Assembly: GCF_009389715.1 (NCBI RefSeq)
Contig: NC_052405.1
Span: 19,979,397-20,043,396 of the forward strand
Source: Phoenix dactylifera
Lineage: Eukaryota; Streptophyta; Magnoliopsida; Arecales; Arecaceae
Direction of reading: 5' to 3'
Length of the DNA stretch: 64,000 bases
Shown here: one piece after another, positions 33,736 through 45,530 of the stretch
Layout of the letters: each line of letters opens with the position of its first letter
Numbering within the stretch: the stretch's first letter is position 1
Translations under genes and position numbers: made by a program
Notes under the pieces: model-generated
Database searches by the model: none
What the model saw: only the letters and a program-made list of their open reading frames with translations
Told to the model about the DNA's origin: nothing

Positions 33736-36236
33736 AGGCCTAGCCTAAGCCAACTGGTCAGAAACTCCTGCCCAAGCACACCTAAGATTAACAAAATGGG
33801 TCAGGTTGCGTATAGTTTGCCAAGTCTAATTGTCATGTCTTAGTTGAGTCATATCCTATATCTTCAAGATTTATCATATATGCATCCACATTCTATCACA
33901 CGTATATTTATCCATGTCCAAGCTTTATAGGTGCTTAGCAACTTTTCTATGACCCCCATGTGTTTTAATCATAAGTGCAAGCATGTAATACTATAGTATA
34001 TTTATGTGGAAAATCAGTGCCATTATACTACAGAGACATATTATGAGCGTAGCCCTCAGTTAAATTACCAAGAGGCTTATAATTTTGATTGCTGCAGCAA
34101 GAAAATCCAAAACGCATTCTATACATGTTTATGGTCAGGAGTTGTCATAGGATGCTGTATCAAGCCTGTACCCAAGTATGTGCCTAAATTTTGCAAGGGT
34201 GCTATACTTCGACTATGCTTTACAGTTGAACACGCAACTATCAAATATTAATATTCTAAGATAGCTAGGAGGAAAATTGATTTTCTTGGTCCAAACCCAA
34301 TTTATAAAATAAAAAACATGTACATACTCTTACATCCTCAAGCCTTGCATACATCATCAGCCCCGTTAGCAATATCATTAAGATTTGCACTTGGAAGTTG
34401 AACTTTAACATCGTTCTCTCTTTTAAACACACCACCACCTGCAGCAATACTGTCACGCCCCGAGCCCGAGGCGCGGCAGACGCCGCACGCCCGCACGGCG
34501 GGCCGCGCAGGCGTGCAAGGCATCGGATTACATCAAAGCAGATACAGATGTTCAAGACTTTATTTAAGGATTAATAGCAGATGCTTAAAATTGACAAAAT
34601 ACTTAAAATCATTCAAAAGCAGTCTTACAAAACTCCAAAATAACATATGCCAACATAATTCAAATGTCCAAACTAAACTAACTAAAATGCCAATAACTGA
34701 AGAATCATTGGAAACTCTAACGCACTCCCCAATCCCGTGCGATCAAGCCTCTGGATCTGAAAAATGGAGAAAACAGAATAATGAGCTACACTAGCCCAGT
34801 AAGCAACAAAATACCCCAGAGTGGGGTCAGAGCATATCAGATCAAAATACAGGATAATGTTTGAAACAAATCACAAATAATATCATTTTTTGTTTTTATA
34901 AAACTCTGATATCATAATCTCAACATGATAGGCTAGGGCCACGTAACCCAGTGGCATGGGTTGCACAGAGTGCCAGAAACCACTATTATTAGTCACCGGT
35001 GGAAACGGTGTCCAGAAACCACTATTCTAATCACCGGTGGCGCGGTGTCGAAACCGGTTCCTCACAGAATACAAGTCGACAGGTCCAACGTATAATCCCC
35101 ATTGGCGGGGCCAGAGCAGAACAGAACAGATCATAGCCATGCTGAGAATATATATATATAAAAACAGATTTCATAAATTTTTCAGTCATAGTTTACGGAT
35201 TTCAGAGCAAAATGAAATGCCAGACCCATTTTACTAAATACAAAACATATTTCAGAATTTAATATATTTATTTGAAAATCACACTTGAAGTATTAAGTCA
35301 CTTACCTCTTCTCGCTTGATTCCTACTTCAGGTAGACGGATCAGGTTCACCTGTTAAAGTTTAATTAATTCTTTGTTAATGTCAGAATTAAGCAAAAAAA
35401 AATTCAAAAATAATATTATTGGACACGGCCCAACAGGGCCCATAGTTAGCCCATAATGGGCATGGCCCGATAGGCCCATATTGGGCACGGCCCAATGGGT
35501 TCGGGTTTCGGGTTCCGGGTTTCGGATCCGGGTTCGGGTTCCGGGCTTGGGTCTGAACTGGGCCCAAGTTGGGCCCACAAGGATACTGCCCCACTGGGCC
35601 CAACCGGACTGGACTGGGCCGAAGTTGGGCCTGCAGGGGACTGGGCCGAAGTTGGGCCTGCAGGGGACTGGGCCCAAGTTCGGCCTGCAGGGGACTGGGC
35701 CCAACGGCCCAGTTTGGCCCGTGATGGGCCTCCTCCTTCCCCAAACCCCCCCCCCCACGAATAGGGGGAGAAGGAGAGACGGAGGAGAGAGGGAGGGCCG
35801 GCGGGGTGGCCGGCCTGGGTGGCCGGAGGCTGACGCCCGGTCGACGGCCAGCCGACCGCAGTGGTGGCCGGCGGCCGCTGCGGCGACCGGTGTGAAGGAG
35901 CAACCGGGAAGATCTCGGTTTGGGGCCGAAACAGGGAAAGAAAGCATCATGTTATTTGGCATGGGAACGAAGGCAAGGAGGAGGGATGCTCACCGGCGGT
36001 CGACGGAGGTGGTGGGTCTCAGCCAAGGGAAGCTCGATCCGGTGTCAAGCGGCGGCGGCGGCGGCGGTGCTTTCCGAAGAGGAAGGAGGTCTCGAAACAG
36101 GGGAGGCTCGGATGGTGGTGGTGGTTGATCGGGCGGCACGCCGGCCACTTGGGAGGTAAGAACAGAGGGAGGAGAGGGAGAGGAGAAGGAGAAGAGAAGG
36201 GGGTTCGGTGGTGCCCTAGGGAAGAAGTAGATGGGG

Positions 36237-36243
36237 CTTTATA
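36237..36243 (-). promoter_or_regulatory. Tekay LTR TATA box
   Basis: TATAAAG on the minus strand is enclosed by an 8-bp inverted repeat, ATGGGGCT/AGCCCCAT. The same site lies at 43130-43136 in the 5' LTR, which would drive the element. Confidence 0.75.
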
Positions 36244-36262
36244 GCCCCATCGCAACCGTTCT

Positions 36263-36473
36263 CCGCCGCGAAAATCGCGGCGGTCAAGCGAGATCCACGG
36301 CCGTGAATCGGCCGTGGATGGACTAGGAGGGGCGCCGCGGGACTCTCGCGGCGCCCTTGCCTTGTTTGCCCTTCCGGAGGAGCCGGAGAGGATCGCCCAC
36401 GCGATCCTCTGTTCCGGCTCCTTCCCCAAATGAATCGGGGCTGAAGTCGGCGAGGGCTGCCAACTTCAGCCCC
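36263..36473. repeat. Five consecutive inverted repeats in Tekay U3
   Basis: The arms are 36263-36271/36275-36283, 36293-36303/36309-36319, 36331-36339/36347-36355, 36379-36396/36401-36421 (small bulge) and 36437-36451/36459-36473. All are perfect or nearly so, and the same set occurs in the other LTR. They fill the space between the LTR start and the TATA box. Confidence 0.85.
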
Positions 36474-36483
36474 GTGTCTCACA

Positions 36484-36495
36484 TTCTTCCCCCCT
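36484..36495 (-). other. Tekay polypurine tract
   Basis: Minus-strand AGGGGGGAAGAA directly precedes the 3' LTR start TGTGAGA. It is the plus-strand primer site. Confidence 0.85.
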
Positions 36496-36529
36496 AAAAA
36501 AAAATTTCGTCCTCGAAATTTAACATACC

Positions 36530-39500
36530 TTAGCTTGCAAAAAGGTCCGGATATTTTTCCTTCATCTCGTCCTCCAGCTCCCACGTGGCCTCTCGTTCTG
36601 AGTGATGGCTCCACTGGATCTTAACATAAGGAATCGTGCGCCTCCTCAACACTTGCTCTCTTCTATCAACCACACGTGCAGGCTGCTCAGGATATGTCAA
36701 ATCTTCTCTAAGCTGCAAGGGAGCCACTTCTACCACATGGCTCATATCTGGAATATACTTTCTTAGCATGGAAACATGAAAAACATTGTGAACTCCAGAC
36801 AGTGACGGTGGGAGTGCCAATTTGTAAGCCACTGCTCCTACTCTTTCCAGAATCTCAAAGGGGCCGACATAGCGTGGACTAAGTTTTCCGCGTATTCCAA
36901 ATCGCATCACCCCTTTAGTAGGAGACACTTTCAGAAACACATGATCTCCGACCTGAAATTCCAATTTCCTTCTTCTATTATCTGCATAACTTTTCTGTCT
37001 GCTCTGAGCTATCCGAAGGCGTTCCCTGATCAGCTGGATCTTCTCTACTGTTTGTTGCACAATCTCGGGGCCCATAATTTTTCTTTCACCAACATCATCC
37101 CAACAGATAGGTGATCTACACTTTCTTCCATATAGAGCCTCATAAGGTGCCATTTGAATACTTGCCTGGTAACTGTTATTATATGCAAACTCAACCAAAG
37201 GCAAGTGACGGTCCCAAGAACCTTTCATATCCATTACACAAGCTCTTAGCATATCTTCCAAGGTTTGAATGGTTCTTTCTGATTGGCCATCAGTCTGAGG
37301 GTGGAAAGCTGTGCTGAAGCTCAGAGTGGTCCCCAAGGCTTTATGCAAACTACTCCAAAAGTGAGATACAAACCGCGAGTCCCTATCGGAAACAATGGAT
37401 ACGGGTACTCCATGCAACCTCACTATTTGTTCAATGTAGAGCTCTGCAAACTTTTCCAAGGTCATTCCTACTTTGAATGCCAAAAAGTGTGCCGACTTTG
37501 TCAATCTGTCCACAATCACCCATATAGCATCATAACCTTTAAGAGTGCGAGGCAACCCGGAGACGAAGTCCATAGTGATGTGTTCCCACTTCCATTCAGG
37601 AAGTGGTAGGGGCTGCAACAACCCTGCCGGTCTTTGATGCTCTGCTTTAACTTGCTGACATGTCAAACACCGAGCCACAAATTGTGCAATTTCTCTCTTC
37701 ATATTATTCCACCAAAATGTACCTTTCAAATCCTTATACATCTTAGTACCCCCAGGATGCACTGTATATCCAGTATTATGAGCTTCCTTCATAATTTCAT
37801 TCTTTAAATCGGAGTCATTTGGAATACACATTCTGTTCCTGTATCTCAATGATCCATCCTCATGAAGTCTGAATTCTGATTGAGAACCTGATTCAATATC
37901 ACTTCTAAGCTTTTGCAACTGAGGGTCATCTGCTTGAGCAATCCTGATCTTCTCTATCAAGGTAGGTTGGACACGTAAGTTTGCCAATTGTGCATCGGAG
38001 TCATGCCAACATACCTCAATTTCTGCTCTCCTCAGATCTTCCAGAATTTTCCTCTGAGAGGTGAGTAAGGCAGCAATACTACCAGTGGATTTTCTGCTTA
38101 GTGCATCTGCGACTACATTAGCTTTTCCTGGATGGTAATGAATAGTCAAATCATAATCCTTCAGTAACTCCAACCATCTTCTCTGTCTCATGTTTAGTTC
38201 TTTCTGGGTAAAAAGGTATTTCAAACTTTTGTGATCAGTGTACACCTTACAAGATTCACCATATAAATAATGTCTCCAAATTTTTAATGCAAACACAACA
38301 GCAGCAAGTTCCAGATCATGAACGGGGTAGTTCTCCTCATATGACTTTAATTGTCGGGAAGCATATGCAATAACCTTATCATTTTGCATCAGTACACAAC
38401 CCAATCCTTTCTTTGAGGCATCACTGTAGATGGTATAACCTTCGCCACTAGAGGGAAGGGTAAGGATGGGAGCGGACACCAAACGTTGCTTAAGCTCCTG
38501 GAAGCTCTGTTCACATTTACCTGACCACTCAAACTTAACTCCTTTACGAGTTAGTCGGGTCAAAGATGCAGCAATAGAGGAAAAATCCTCAACAAATCGT
38601 CTATAATATCCTGCTAGGCCCAAGAAGCTGCGAATCTCAGTAACACTATTGGGTCTGCTCCAGTTGACCACTGCCTCGATCTTCTTTGGATCCACATAGA
38701 TACCCTCTTTAGATATTACATGCCCTAGGAACATCACACTGTCTAGCCAGAATTCACTTTTCTTCAACTTACCATACAACTGCTCTTGTCTTAGGGTTTC
38801 CAGTACTAACCTCAAATGTTGCTCATGCTCGGCCTGACTCCCAGAATAGATCAAGATATCATCAATAAAGACTACTACAAATTTGTCCAGAAAGGGTCTG
38901 AACACCCTGTTCATCAGATCCATAAAAGCTGCAGGGGCATTTGTCAGTCCAAAAGGCATGACCAAAAATTCATAGTGCCCATAGCGAGTACGAAAAGCAG
39001 TTTTAGGCACATCTTCAGCCCTTATCTTTAATTGATGGTACCCAGAACGAAGATCAATTTTAGAGAATATCTGAGCACCCTTTAACTGATCAAATAAGTC
39101 ATCAATTCTTGGTAGAGGATACTTGTTCTTTATTGTTGCTTTATTTATCTCTCGATAATCAATACATAATCTCATACTACCATCTTTCTTCTTTACAAAT
39201 AAGACTGGAGCTCCCCAAGGTGAAACACTAGGTCTGATGAAACCCTTATCAAGAAGATCCTGCAACTGCTCCTTTAATTCTTTCATTTCAGCTGGAGCCA
39301 TTCTATAGGGGGTCTTAGAGATTGGTGTGGTACTAGGAATTAAATCAATTGCAAATTCAATTTCTCTATCTGGTGGCAAGCCAGGAAGGTCTTCCGGAAA
39401 GACATCAGGGTATTCATTCACTACTCGAATATCTTCCAATCTTTGATCTGATTGTCTGGTGTCAACCACTGTGGCAATATACGCCATACTCCCCTTTCTA

Positions 39501-39970
39501 AGCAGCCGCTTAATTTGCATAGCGGAGACAACTCGAGGGGAGGTATAAGCACCACTCCCTACGAAGCTGAATTCGGTATCTCCGGGGATCTGAAAGTTTA
39601 CCCGTTTCTCATGGCAATTAATGGTGGCAAATTGTGATGCTAACCAGTCCATACCGAGGATTATGTCAAAGTCATGCATATCTATAACTATTAAATCAGC
39701 AGGCAAGTCTCTACCTACAATCCGAATTGGACAAGTCTTGCAGACCTGATTACCAATCATCCCACTCCCTGCAGGAGTGCTAACATGCAGATCATACTCT
39801 AATTGCACACAAGGCAGGTCATGTTTTTGCACAAATGTAGATGACACAAAGGAATGCGTAGCACCAGAATCAAATAGTGTATGAGCATAAACAGAAGCAA
39901 CTGGCAATGTACCTGACACCACCGTGTTGGATGCCTGAGCATCCTGCTGAGTCAGTGCATAAATACGACC
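36530..39970 (-). CDS. Tekay pol (protease, RT, RNase H, integrase, chromodomain)
   Basis: One uninterrupted frame runs from the TAG at 39971-39973 to the stop at 36530; the first ATG is at 39922. Domains in order: aspartic protease with [12 protein letters not shown]; reverse transcriptase with [17 protein letters not shown] and catalytic FIDDILIYS (about 38850-38880); RNase H with [16 protein letters not shown] and [14 protein letters not shown]; integrase with a zinc finger (HPGG...CLTCQQVK) and its catalytic residues in [18 protein letters not shown] and [14 protein letters not shown]; and a chromodomain (about 36540-36700) with [19 protein letters not shown]. Chromodomains direct integration to marked chromatin in this lineage. 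No frameshift is seen, so the enzymes could be functional if pol is expressed past the TAG. Confidence 0.95.
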   Translation of the reverse strand, partial: GRIYALTQQDAQASNTVVSGTLPVASVYAHTLFDSGATHSFVSSTFVQKHDLPCVQLEYDLHVSTPAGSGMIGNQVCKTCPIRIVGRDLPADLIVIDMHDFDIILGMDWLASQFATINCHEKRVNFQIPGDTEFSFVGSGAYTSPRVVSAMQIKRLLRKGSMAYIATVVDTRQSDQRLEDIRVVNEYPDVFPEDLPGLPPDREIEFAIDLIPSTTPISKTPYRMAPAEMKELKEQLQDLLDKGFIRPSVSPWGAPVLFVKKKDGSMRLCIDYREINKATIKNKYPLPRIDDLFDQLKGAQIFSKIDLRSGYHQLKIRAEDVPKTAFRTRYGHYEFLVMPFGLTNAPAAFMDLMNRVFRPFLDKFVVVFIDDILIYSGSQAEHEQHLRLVLETLRQEQLYGKLKKSEFWLDSVMFLGHVISKEGIYVDPKKIEAVVNWSRPNSVTEIRSFLGLAGYYRRFVEDFSSIAASLTRLTRKGVKFEWSGKCEQSFQELKQRLVSAPILTLPSSGEGYTIYSDASKKGLGCVLMQNDKVIAYASRQLKSYEENYPVHDLELAAVVFALKIWRHYLYGESCKVYTDHKSLKYLFTQKELNMRQRRWLELLKDYDLTIHYHPGKANVVADALSRKSTGSIAALLTSQRKILEDLRRAEIEVCWHDSDAQLANLRVQPTLIEKIRIAQADDPQLQKLRSDIESGSQSEFRLHEDGSLRYRNRMCIPNDSDLKNEIMKEAHNTGYTVHPGGTKMYKDLKGTFWWNNMKREIAQFVARCLTCQQVKAEHQRPAGLLQPLPLPEWKWEHITMDFVSGLPRTLKGYDAIWVIVDRLTKSAHFLAFKVGMTLEKFAELYIEQIVRLHGVPVSIVSDRDSRFVSHFWSSLHKALGTTLSFSTAFHPQTDGQSERTIQTLEDMLRACVMDMKGSWDRHLPLVEFAYNNSYQASIQMAPYEALYGRKCRSPICWDDVGERKIMGPEIVQQTVEKIQLIRERLRIAQSRQKSYADNRRRKLEFQVGDHVFLKVSPTKGVMRFGIRGKLSPRYVGPFEILERVGAVAYKLALPPSLSGVHNVFHVSMLRKYIPDMSHVVEVAPLQLREDLTYPEQPARVVDRREQVLRRRTIPYVKIQWSHHSEREATWELEDEMKEKYPDLFAS

Positions 39971-41131
39971 CTATGTGCGCAGTCTCCCCCCTTTCTGCTG
40001 CTTAGGAGAAGAAGGCTGAGCTGACTGAGCCGGAGCAGGAGAAGCTTGCACTTGCTGGTTTCTTGAAGTTTGAGGCCTCTGAACTGATCGAAGGTCCTGT
40101 TGAGGACACTCAGCTACCTTATGACCCTGCTGGCCGCATCTAAAACAGGCACCAGATAATCGTCTACAGTGTTCAGTCTTATGCATACCACCACATGCAT
40201 CACACTTCTGCTTCTCTTGCTGAATAGTCTTTCCATCAGATCCTTGCTTCCCTGATTGCCAAGATTGGTTATGTGATTTTGCAGTTTTGCTAGAATTCTG
40301 TCCACTGCGAGCATCATAATCTCTGCTTCTCTTCTTTTGTTTCTTATCTTTGGCATCATAGGTTTCTTTCCAGACAATTTCCAGATTCTTAGCCCTATCT
40401 ACCAGATCATCATAGTTTGTCGAGTTTATTGCGGCCAAACTCCGACGTAAGTGAGGCTTCAATCCTTCTTCAAATCTCCTCATCCGAGACTCTGCATCCA
40501 TGACGAGGGTGGGAGCAAACCGAGATAGCCTGTCAAACTCTGCCTCATACTCATCCACAGTCATAGTTCCTTGATTCAGATTGAGAAATTCCCTCTCCAG
40601 CTCCCTCAGGCGACTAGAGGGAAAATACTTGGAGTAGAATGCTGTGCGGAATCTCTGCCAGGTAAGCGCCTCATGCTCGGGTGCCAATGTGCGCTCCACA
40701 GACATCCACCAATGATGAGCTCGGTCCTGAAGCATATAGGTGGCAAATCTGACCTTCTCTTCATCGGTGCACTCCATTGCCCTGAAGGCTTTCTCCATTT
40801 CATTAATCCAGGTTTCGGCCTCTTGAGGACTAGTGGTGCCTTTAAAAGCCGAAGGTGCCATTCTCTTGAATTCTGCTATACTCCTTCTTTGCTCAGGAGG
40901 AGCAACATCCTGCTGGACTGGTTGCTGAGGTTGTTGCCTCTGTTGGCGTACTAACCCGACGACCTCCTCGATCAGTTCGAGCACCCGAGTTTGATTTCCG
41001 GCGGCAGCTTCTGGAGTTGATTGACCCTGGGTCCCTGAGTTATGCGGTGCCTCGCCCGCTTGGTTAGTAGGGGCTCTTCCCCGAGGGCCCCTGACCATCC
41101 GATTCAGGCTACGGACACGACGAGGCGGCAT
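39971..41131 (-). CDS. Tekay gag
   Basis: 386 codons start at the ATG at 41131 (MPPRRVRSLNRMVRG). A retrotransposon gag capsid domain covers about residues 95-210, with FKGTTSPQEAETWINEMEK, HHWWMSVER and FYSKYFPSSRLRELEREF. A zinc knuckle, CFRCGQQGHKVAEC (CX2CX4HX4C), lies at about 331-344, preceded by CDACGGMHKTEHC. The frame ends at a TAG (39971-39973), but the same frame continues openly into pol with [12 protein letters not shown]. Related elements usually have Gln at this point, so the TAG is either a single C-to-T mutation or a regulated readthrough site. Confidence 0.93.
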   Translation of the reverse strand: MPPRRVRSLNRMVRGPRGRAPTNQAGEAPHNSGTQGQSTPEAAAGNQTRVLELIEEVVGLVRQQRQQPQQPVQQDVAPPEQRRSIAEFKRMAPSAFKGTTSPQEAETWINEMEKAFRAMECTDEEKVRFATYMLQDRAHHWWMSVERTLAPEHEALTWQRFRTAFYSKYFPSSRLRELEREFLNLNQGTMTVDEYEAEFDRLSRFAPTLVMDAESRMRRFEEGLKPHLRRSLAAINSTNYDDLVDRAKNLEIVWKETYDAKDKKQKKRSRDYDARSGQNSSKTAKSHNQSWQSGKQGSDGKTIQQEKQKCDACGGMHKTEHCRRLSGACFRCGQQGHKVAECPQQDLRSVQRPQTSRNQQVQASPAPAQSAQPSSPKQQKGGRLRT

Positions 41132-41321
41132 TCTGATTCAGTAAAAATATATAGATATTATAAAATCATCCAAACAGAATAATACGAAATAGTTAATAAA
41201 ATAAATAAACATTATCCCCTTATCTGGTTCCTACCCATCTCTCAACCTTTCTGACGGATCCTACGAATCCTAAAACTTAGGCTCAATATAATTGTTTCAG
41301 TTACAATCCCTAGTGATCTTA

Positions 41322-41339
41322 AACCGAGCTCTGATACCA
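41322..41339 (-). other. Tekay primer-binding site (initiator tRNA-Met)
   Basis: Minus-strand TGGTATCAGAGCTCGGTT matches the plant iMet complement over its first 12 bases. It lies seven bases inside the 5' LTR end. Confidence 0.9.
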
Positions 41340-41346
41340 CCAAATC

Positions 41347-43376
41347 TGTCACGCCCCGAGCCCGAGGCGCGGCAGACGCCGCATGCCCGCACGGCGGGCC
41401 GCGCAGGCGTGCAAGGCATCGGATTACATCAAAGCAGATACAGATGTTCAAGACTTTATTTAAGGATTAATAGCAGATGCTTAAAATTGACAAAATACTT
41501 AAAATCATTCAAAAGCAGTCTTACAAAACTCCAAAATAACATATGCCAACATAATTCAAATGTCCAAACTAAACTAACTAAAATGCCAATAACTGAAGAA
41601 TCATTGGAAACTCTAACGCACTCCCCAATCCCGTGCGATCAAGCCTCTGGATCTGAAAAATGGAGAAAACAGAATAATGAGCTACACTAGCCCAGTAAGC
41701 AACAAAATACCCCAGAGTGGGGTCAGAGCATATCAGATCAAAATACAGGATAATGTTTGAAACAAATCACAAATAATATCATTTTTTATTTTTATAAAAC
41801 TCTGATATCATAATCTCAACATGATAGGCTAGGGCCACGTAACCCAGTGGCATGGGTTGCACAGAGTGCCAGAAACCACTATTATTAGTCACCGGTGGAA
41901 ACGGTGTCCAGAAACCACTATTCTAATCACCGGTGGCGCGGTGTCGAAACCGGTTCCTCACAGAATACAAGTCGACAGGTCCAACGTATAATCCCCATTG
42001 GCGGGGCCAGAGCAGAACAGAACAGATCATAGCCATGCTGAGAATATATATATATAAAAACAGATTTCATAAATTTTTCAGTCATAGTTTACGGATTTCA
42101 GAGCAAAATGAAATGCCAGACCCATTTTACTAAATACAAAACATATTTCAGAATTTAATATATTTATTTGAAAATCACACTTGAAGTATTAAGTCACTTA
42201 CCTCTTCTCGCTTGATTCCTACTTCAGGTAGACGGATCAGGTTCACCTGTTAAAGTTTAATTAATTCTTTGTTAATGTCAGAATTAAGCAAAAAAAATTC
42301 AAAAATAATATTATTGGACACGGTCCAACAGGGCCCATAGTTAGCCCATAATGGGCATGGCCCGATAGGCCCATATTGGGCACGGCCCAATGGGTTCGGG
42401 TTTCGGATTCCGGGTTTCGGATCCGGGTTCGGGTTCCGGGCTTGGGTCTGAACTGGGCCCAAGTTGGGCCCACAAGGATACTGCCCCACTGGGCCCAACC
42501 GGACTGGACTGGGCCGAAGTTGGGCCTGCAGGGGACTGGGCCGAAGTTGGGCCTGCAGGGGACTGGGCCCAAGTTCGGCCTGCAGGGGACTGGGCCCAAC
42601 GGCCCAGTTTGGCCCGTGATGGGCCTCCTCCTTCCCCAAACCCCCCCCCACGAATAGGGGGAGAAGGAGAGACGGAGGAGAGAGGGAGGGCCGGCGGGGT
42701 GGCCGGCCTGGGTGGCCGGAGGCTGACGCCCGGTCGACGGCCAGCCGACCGCAGTGGTGGCCGGCGGCCGCTGCGGCGACCGGTGTGAAGGAGCAACCGG
42801 GAAGATCTCGGTTTGGGGCCGAAACAGGGAAAGAAAGCATCATGTTATTTGGCATGGGAACGAAGGCAAGGAGGAGGGATGCTCACCGGCGGTCGACGGA
42901 GGTGGTGGGTCTCAGCCAAGGGAAGCTCGATCCGGTGTCAAGCGGCGGCGGCGGCGGCGGTGCTTTCCGAAGAGGAAGGAGGTCTCGAAACAGGGGAGGC
43001 TCGGATGGTGGTGGTGGTTGATCGGGCGGCACGCCGGCCACTTGGGAGGTAAGAACAGAGGGAGGAGAGGGAGAGGAGAAGGAGAAGAGGAGGGGGTTCG
43101 GTGGTGCCCTAGGGAAGAAGTAGATGGGGCTTTATAGCCCCATCGCAACCGTTCTCCGCCGCGAAAATCGCGGCGGTCAAGCGAGATCCACGGCCGTGAA
43201 TCGGCCGTGGATGGACTAGGAGGGGCGCCGCGGGACTCTCGCGGCGCCCTTGCCTTGTTTGCCCTTCCGGAGGAGCCGGAGAGGATCGCCCACGCGATCC
43301 TCTGTTCCGGCTCCTTCCCCAAATGAATCGGGGCTGAAGTCGGCGAGGGCTGCCGACTTCAGCCCCGTGTCTCACA
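41347..43376 (-). repeat. Tekay 5' LTR (2030 bp)
   Basis: Near-copy of 34451-36483, ending at the target duplication AATAC. The terminal hairpin (GGGGCTGAAGTCGGC arms) is perfect here and has one mismatch in the 3' LTR. Confidence 0.95.
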
Positions 43377-45530
43377 AATACAGCGTAGTAATTCATGTCT
43401 GCTTTCCTTTTGAGGAATCTGACAAAGAAGGCCAATCACATAAACCTGTTTCGAAAAAAAAGATGGTAGCACAGGAAATTCAATAGAAAGTCATGTTGAG
43501 AAGCTTACACGTGGAGCACACTTTCTGGTGAGATGGTCTAATGCTGTTTGCTCGATCACTTCCAAAAGTGACTCACACTGGACACATAAGACAATGTCAA
43601 TGTGATAAGTTTAAGACTACAGAATTACAGAAAGAATCAATTAGTTAAATAAGCATAGGGAAAGCAGAATGTAAGGCCCAAACAGAAATATTGTATTTAA
43701 ACAACAAACAACTTGACTGAAGACTGCTAACATAGCTATTGAAAGTTGACAGGGAACTCCAAGGATGTAAAAAAAAAAAAACATGTTTAATTGGTTCATA
43801 TTTAATGAAGTTCATAAAACTGGTGTCAGAATACACTTCCTCTAGATTTAACACGTCTGACATGAATTTACTAACTTTTCAATGTGATGGGAAGATTAGA
43901 ATGCCAGAGCTTCACCATGAATATCAAGTAAGAATTTTAAGATGCATTGATGATGCAGGCATATGATATTGGTGCAGAACAGCTAAATACAATTGATCAA
44001 TAGTCAGTGTCAGGGATAATGAAAGGACATCTTATCAAAACAACCTTTGCCAATTTTCAGGAAAGGTATATGGCAGTAGCCACAGTTTCTAATCACAAAA
44101 TAATAGGAGAAATTGAAAAAAATTTATCAAAGAAATACAAGATAAAATCATTTCAAAAATGATTTCCATTTTATCAACACATTTATATTATGGAGTTACA
44201 TCACCATCCACTCAGAATACAGTGATAATTGCATTTAATTTTCAACAAGGTTCATTTAGTAACTCAACTAATCTAACTTTAAGACTTACCAAGAGTTCAT
44301 TTACTGACTTCTTGACTTGCTGACTGACACAAGATTAATGATTTCACTTGATAAAGTAAAAATGCAGAGTAAATGAGGGAAAAAGAAGATGAGACAATGT
44401 TCAAGAGGCTGGGCTGATCAGCTGGGCCTAACATGGCAATGTAAGATTGGATAATGTAAAGTTCTCCAAAGTTTAATAGGGAATCAGGACCGTGAAAACC
44501 AAAACTAATGGTTACTGAAATCAAAACCTAATCTACATTTGAGTTAAGGTGTATAGGATGATGTCTTCCCATAATTATAATGGTGACTGAGGAAAGGGAA
44601 TAGGTGTGGAATTGCTTGGGTTATGGTGGGCTCTTTTAATGGGTAATAGGTTTATTGCAACTTTATTCCTGATTCAAATTTGGCTTATGATTGAATCTTG
44701 AAGGCTCATTTTAAAAAAAAAAGAGCAAGAAAGAGAGAGAAACTATGTTAGAAAGACGGTATAGAGGCTAGGGTTTATTATCTTAGGATTTTAGCGAGAT
44801 TGAGATGAGAATGAACAAACCCTTGTTTCTCAAACTAGTATGAAAGTAAATAGAAGCCTCTCGAGTTAATTCAACCTTATTTTCTTCAGGAAAAATGATT
44901 CCACAATGAAATATAAGGAGGATCAGTACCTTGACTTAAGAGAACTTGGATCCGAAGCATCATAAGGATCCAATCCTATGCATTGGAAATCCCCGTCCAA
45001 AATATGCATACTAGAAAAGAACGATGATATAGAATCCCTTGTTGAGATGCTTTGATTCTGTAATTCAAAAACTGTGGAACAGAAGGCGATTTCATTGCTT
45101 ATTTTTTGTGTCTCATCTACATGAGGGGCACAATAGATGGTCAAATCTTCCATATGAAAGGTAATGCTAATGTTAAGAACCTAAATGATCCCAAAAAATG
45201 AGCATTGGTAATCAGCTTCTTCAGAAAGGTTAAGAACTATAAGAATGAAATTATTAATATTTTCGCTTAAATCTTTTTTACCAAAAGCAAACCATGATGA
45301 CATCTCCTAAATGAAATCAACAGACGTTCAATGAACATCAGCCCTTGCTTTATAACTTTCTTTCCCAAAGGCCGTCATTTGCTCATCTCTTCATGAATAT
45401 CTTGCGAGTTACATGCAGAAGAGTTTGTGTCGTCAATGATTTGATCGAATGATATGAATCAGATTCCAATAACACCTTGAAAGGAGGAATCCCCATGGAC
45501 CTATTCACTGACAAAACATTGCGGGAAAAC

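Larger units (their letters stand above)
34451..36483 (-). repeat. Tekay 3' LTR (2033 bp)
   Basis: In transcription sense it begins TGTGAGACACGGGG (36483) and ends GGGCGTGACA (34451). U3 is short (about 240 bp) and full of inverted repeats; TATAAAG is at 36237-36243. R/U5 is long and contains a 27-bp tandem repeat with TGGGCCTGCAGG (about 35612-35702). ORFs in it on both strands are not genes. Confidence 0.95.
34451..43376 (-). mobile_element. Complete Tekay/Del chromovirus (Ty3/gypsy), young
   Basis: Near-identical LTRs (34451-36483, 41347-43376) flank minus-strand gag and pol. Perfect 5-bp target duplications AATAC (34446-34450, 43377-43381) bound the whole. An initiator-Met PBS, a polypurine tract and a C-terminal chromodomain are present, which defines a chromovirus of the Tekay/Del type. 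By eye the LTRs differ by about six substitutions and three small indels in 2030 bp, so insertion was recent. The only coding break seen is one TAG between gag and pol. It lies within a host gene in the same orientation. Confidence 0.97.
32425..45507 (-). pseudogene. Multi-exon host gene interrupted by a Tekay element, unidentified
   Basis: Minus-strand exons join with consistent phases. They are 44930-45180 (VLNISITFHMEDLTIYCAPH...), 44290-44323 (QQVKKSVNELL), 43509-43577 (CESLLEVIEQTALDHLTRK), 34334-34438 (VVVCLKERTMLKFNF...), about 33145-33279 (TLAKLNMVHDNQIWFLEVVE) and 32425-32529 (ARIALIREEAQTMMGGGILD, stop). Each has AG acceptors and mostly GT donors (GTACTG, GTAAGT, GTAAGC, GTAAGA). 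A probable further exon ends at 45507 (NRSMGIPPFKVLLESDS), but its phase link is not closed and it has a TGA at 45383-45385. The 33.1-kb exon has no clear donor; a weak GTTTCT lies at about 33123, or CAG|ATGAAT may be a mutated donor. The Tekay element sits 12 nt upstream of the 34438 acceptor. The product is helix-rich and not recognised by me; the start is not found. Confidence 0.65.

Noticed and set aside
35354..36614. ORFs up to 215 aa in the Tekay LTR, repeated at 42250-43486
   Set aside because: They are LTR sequence, partly the TGGGCCTGCAGG minisatellite; no conserved domain, and frames change between the two LTRs.
32425..45507. Naming the interrupted host gene (for example an adaptor-complex or meiotic ARM protein)
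   Set aside because: The joined exons look helical, but I could not recall a matching family, so no name is given.
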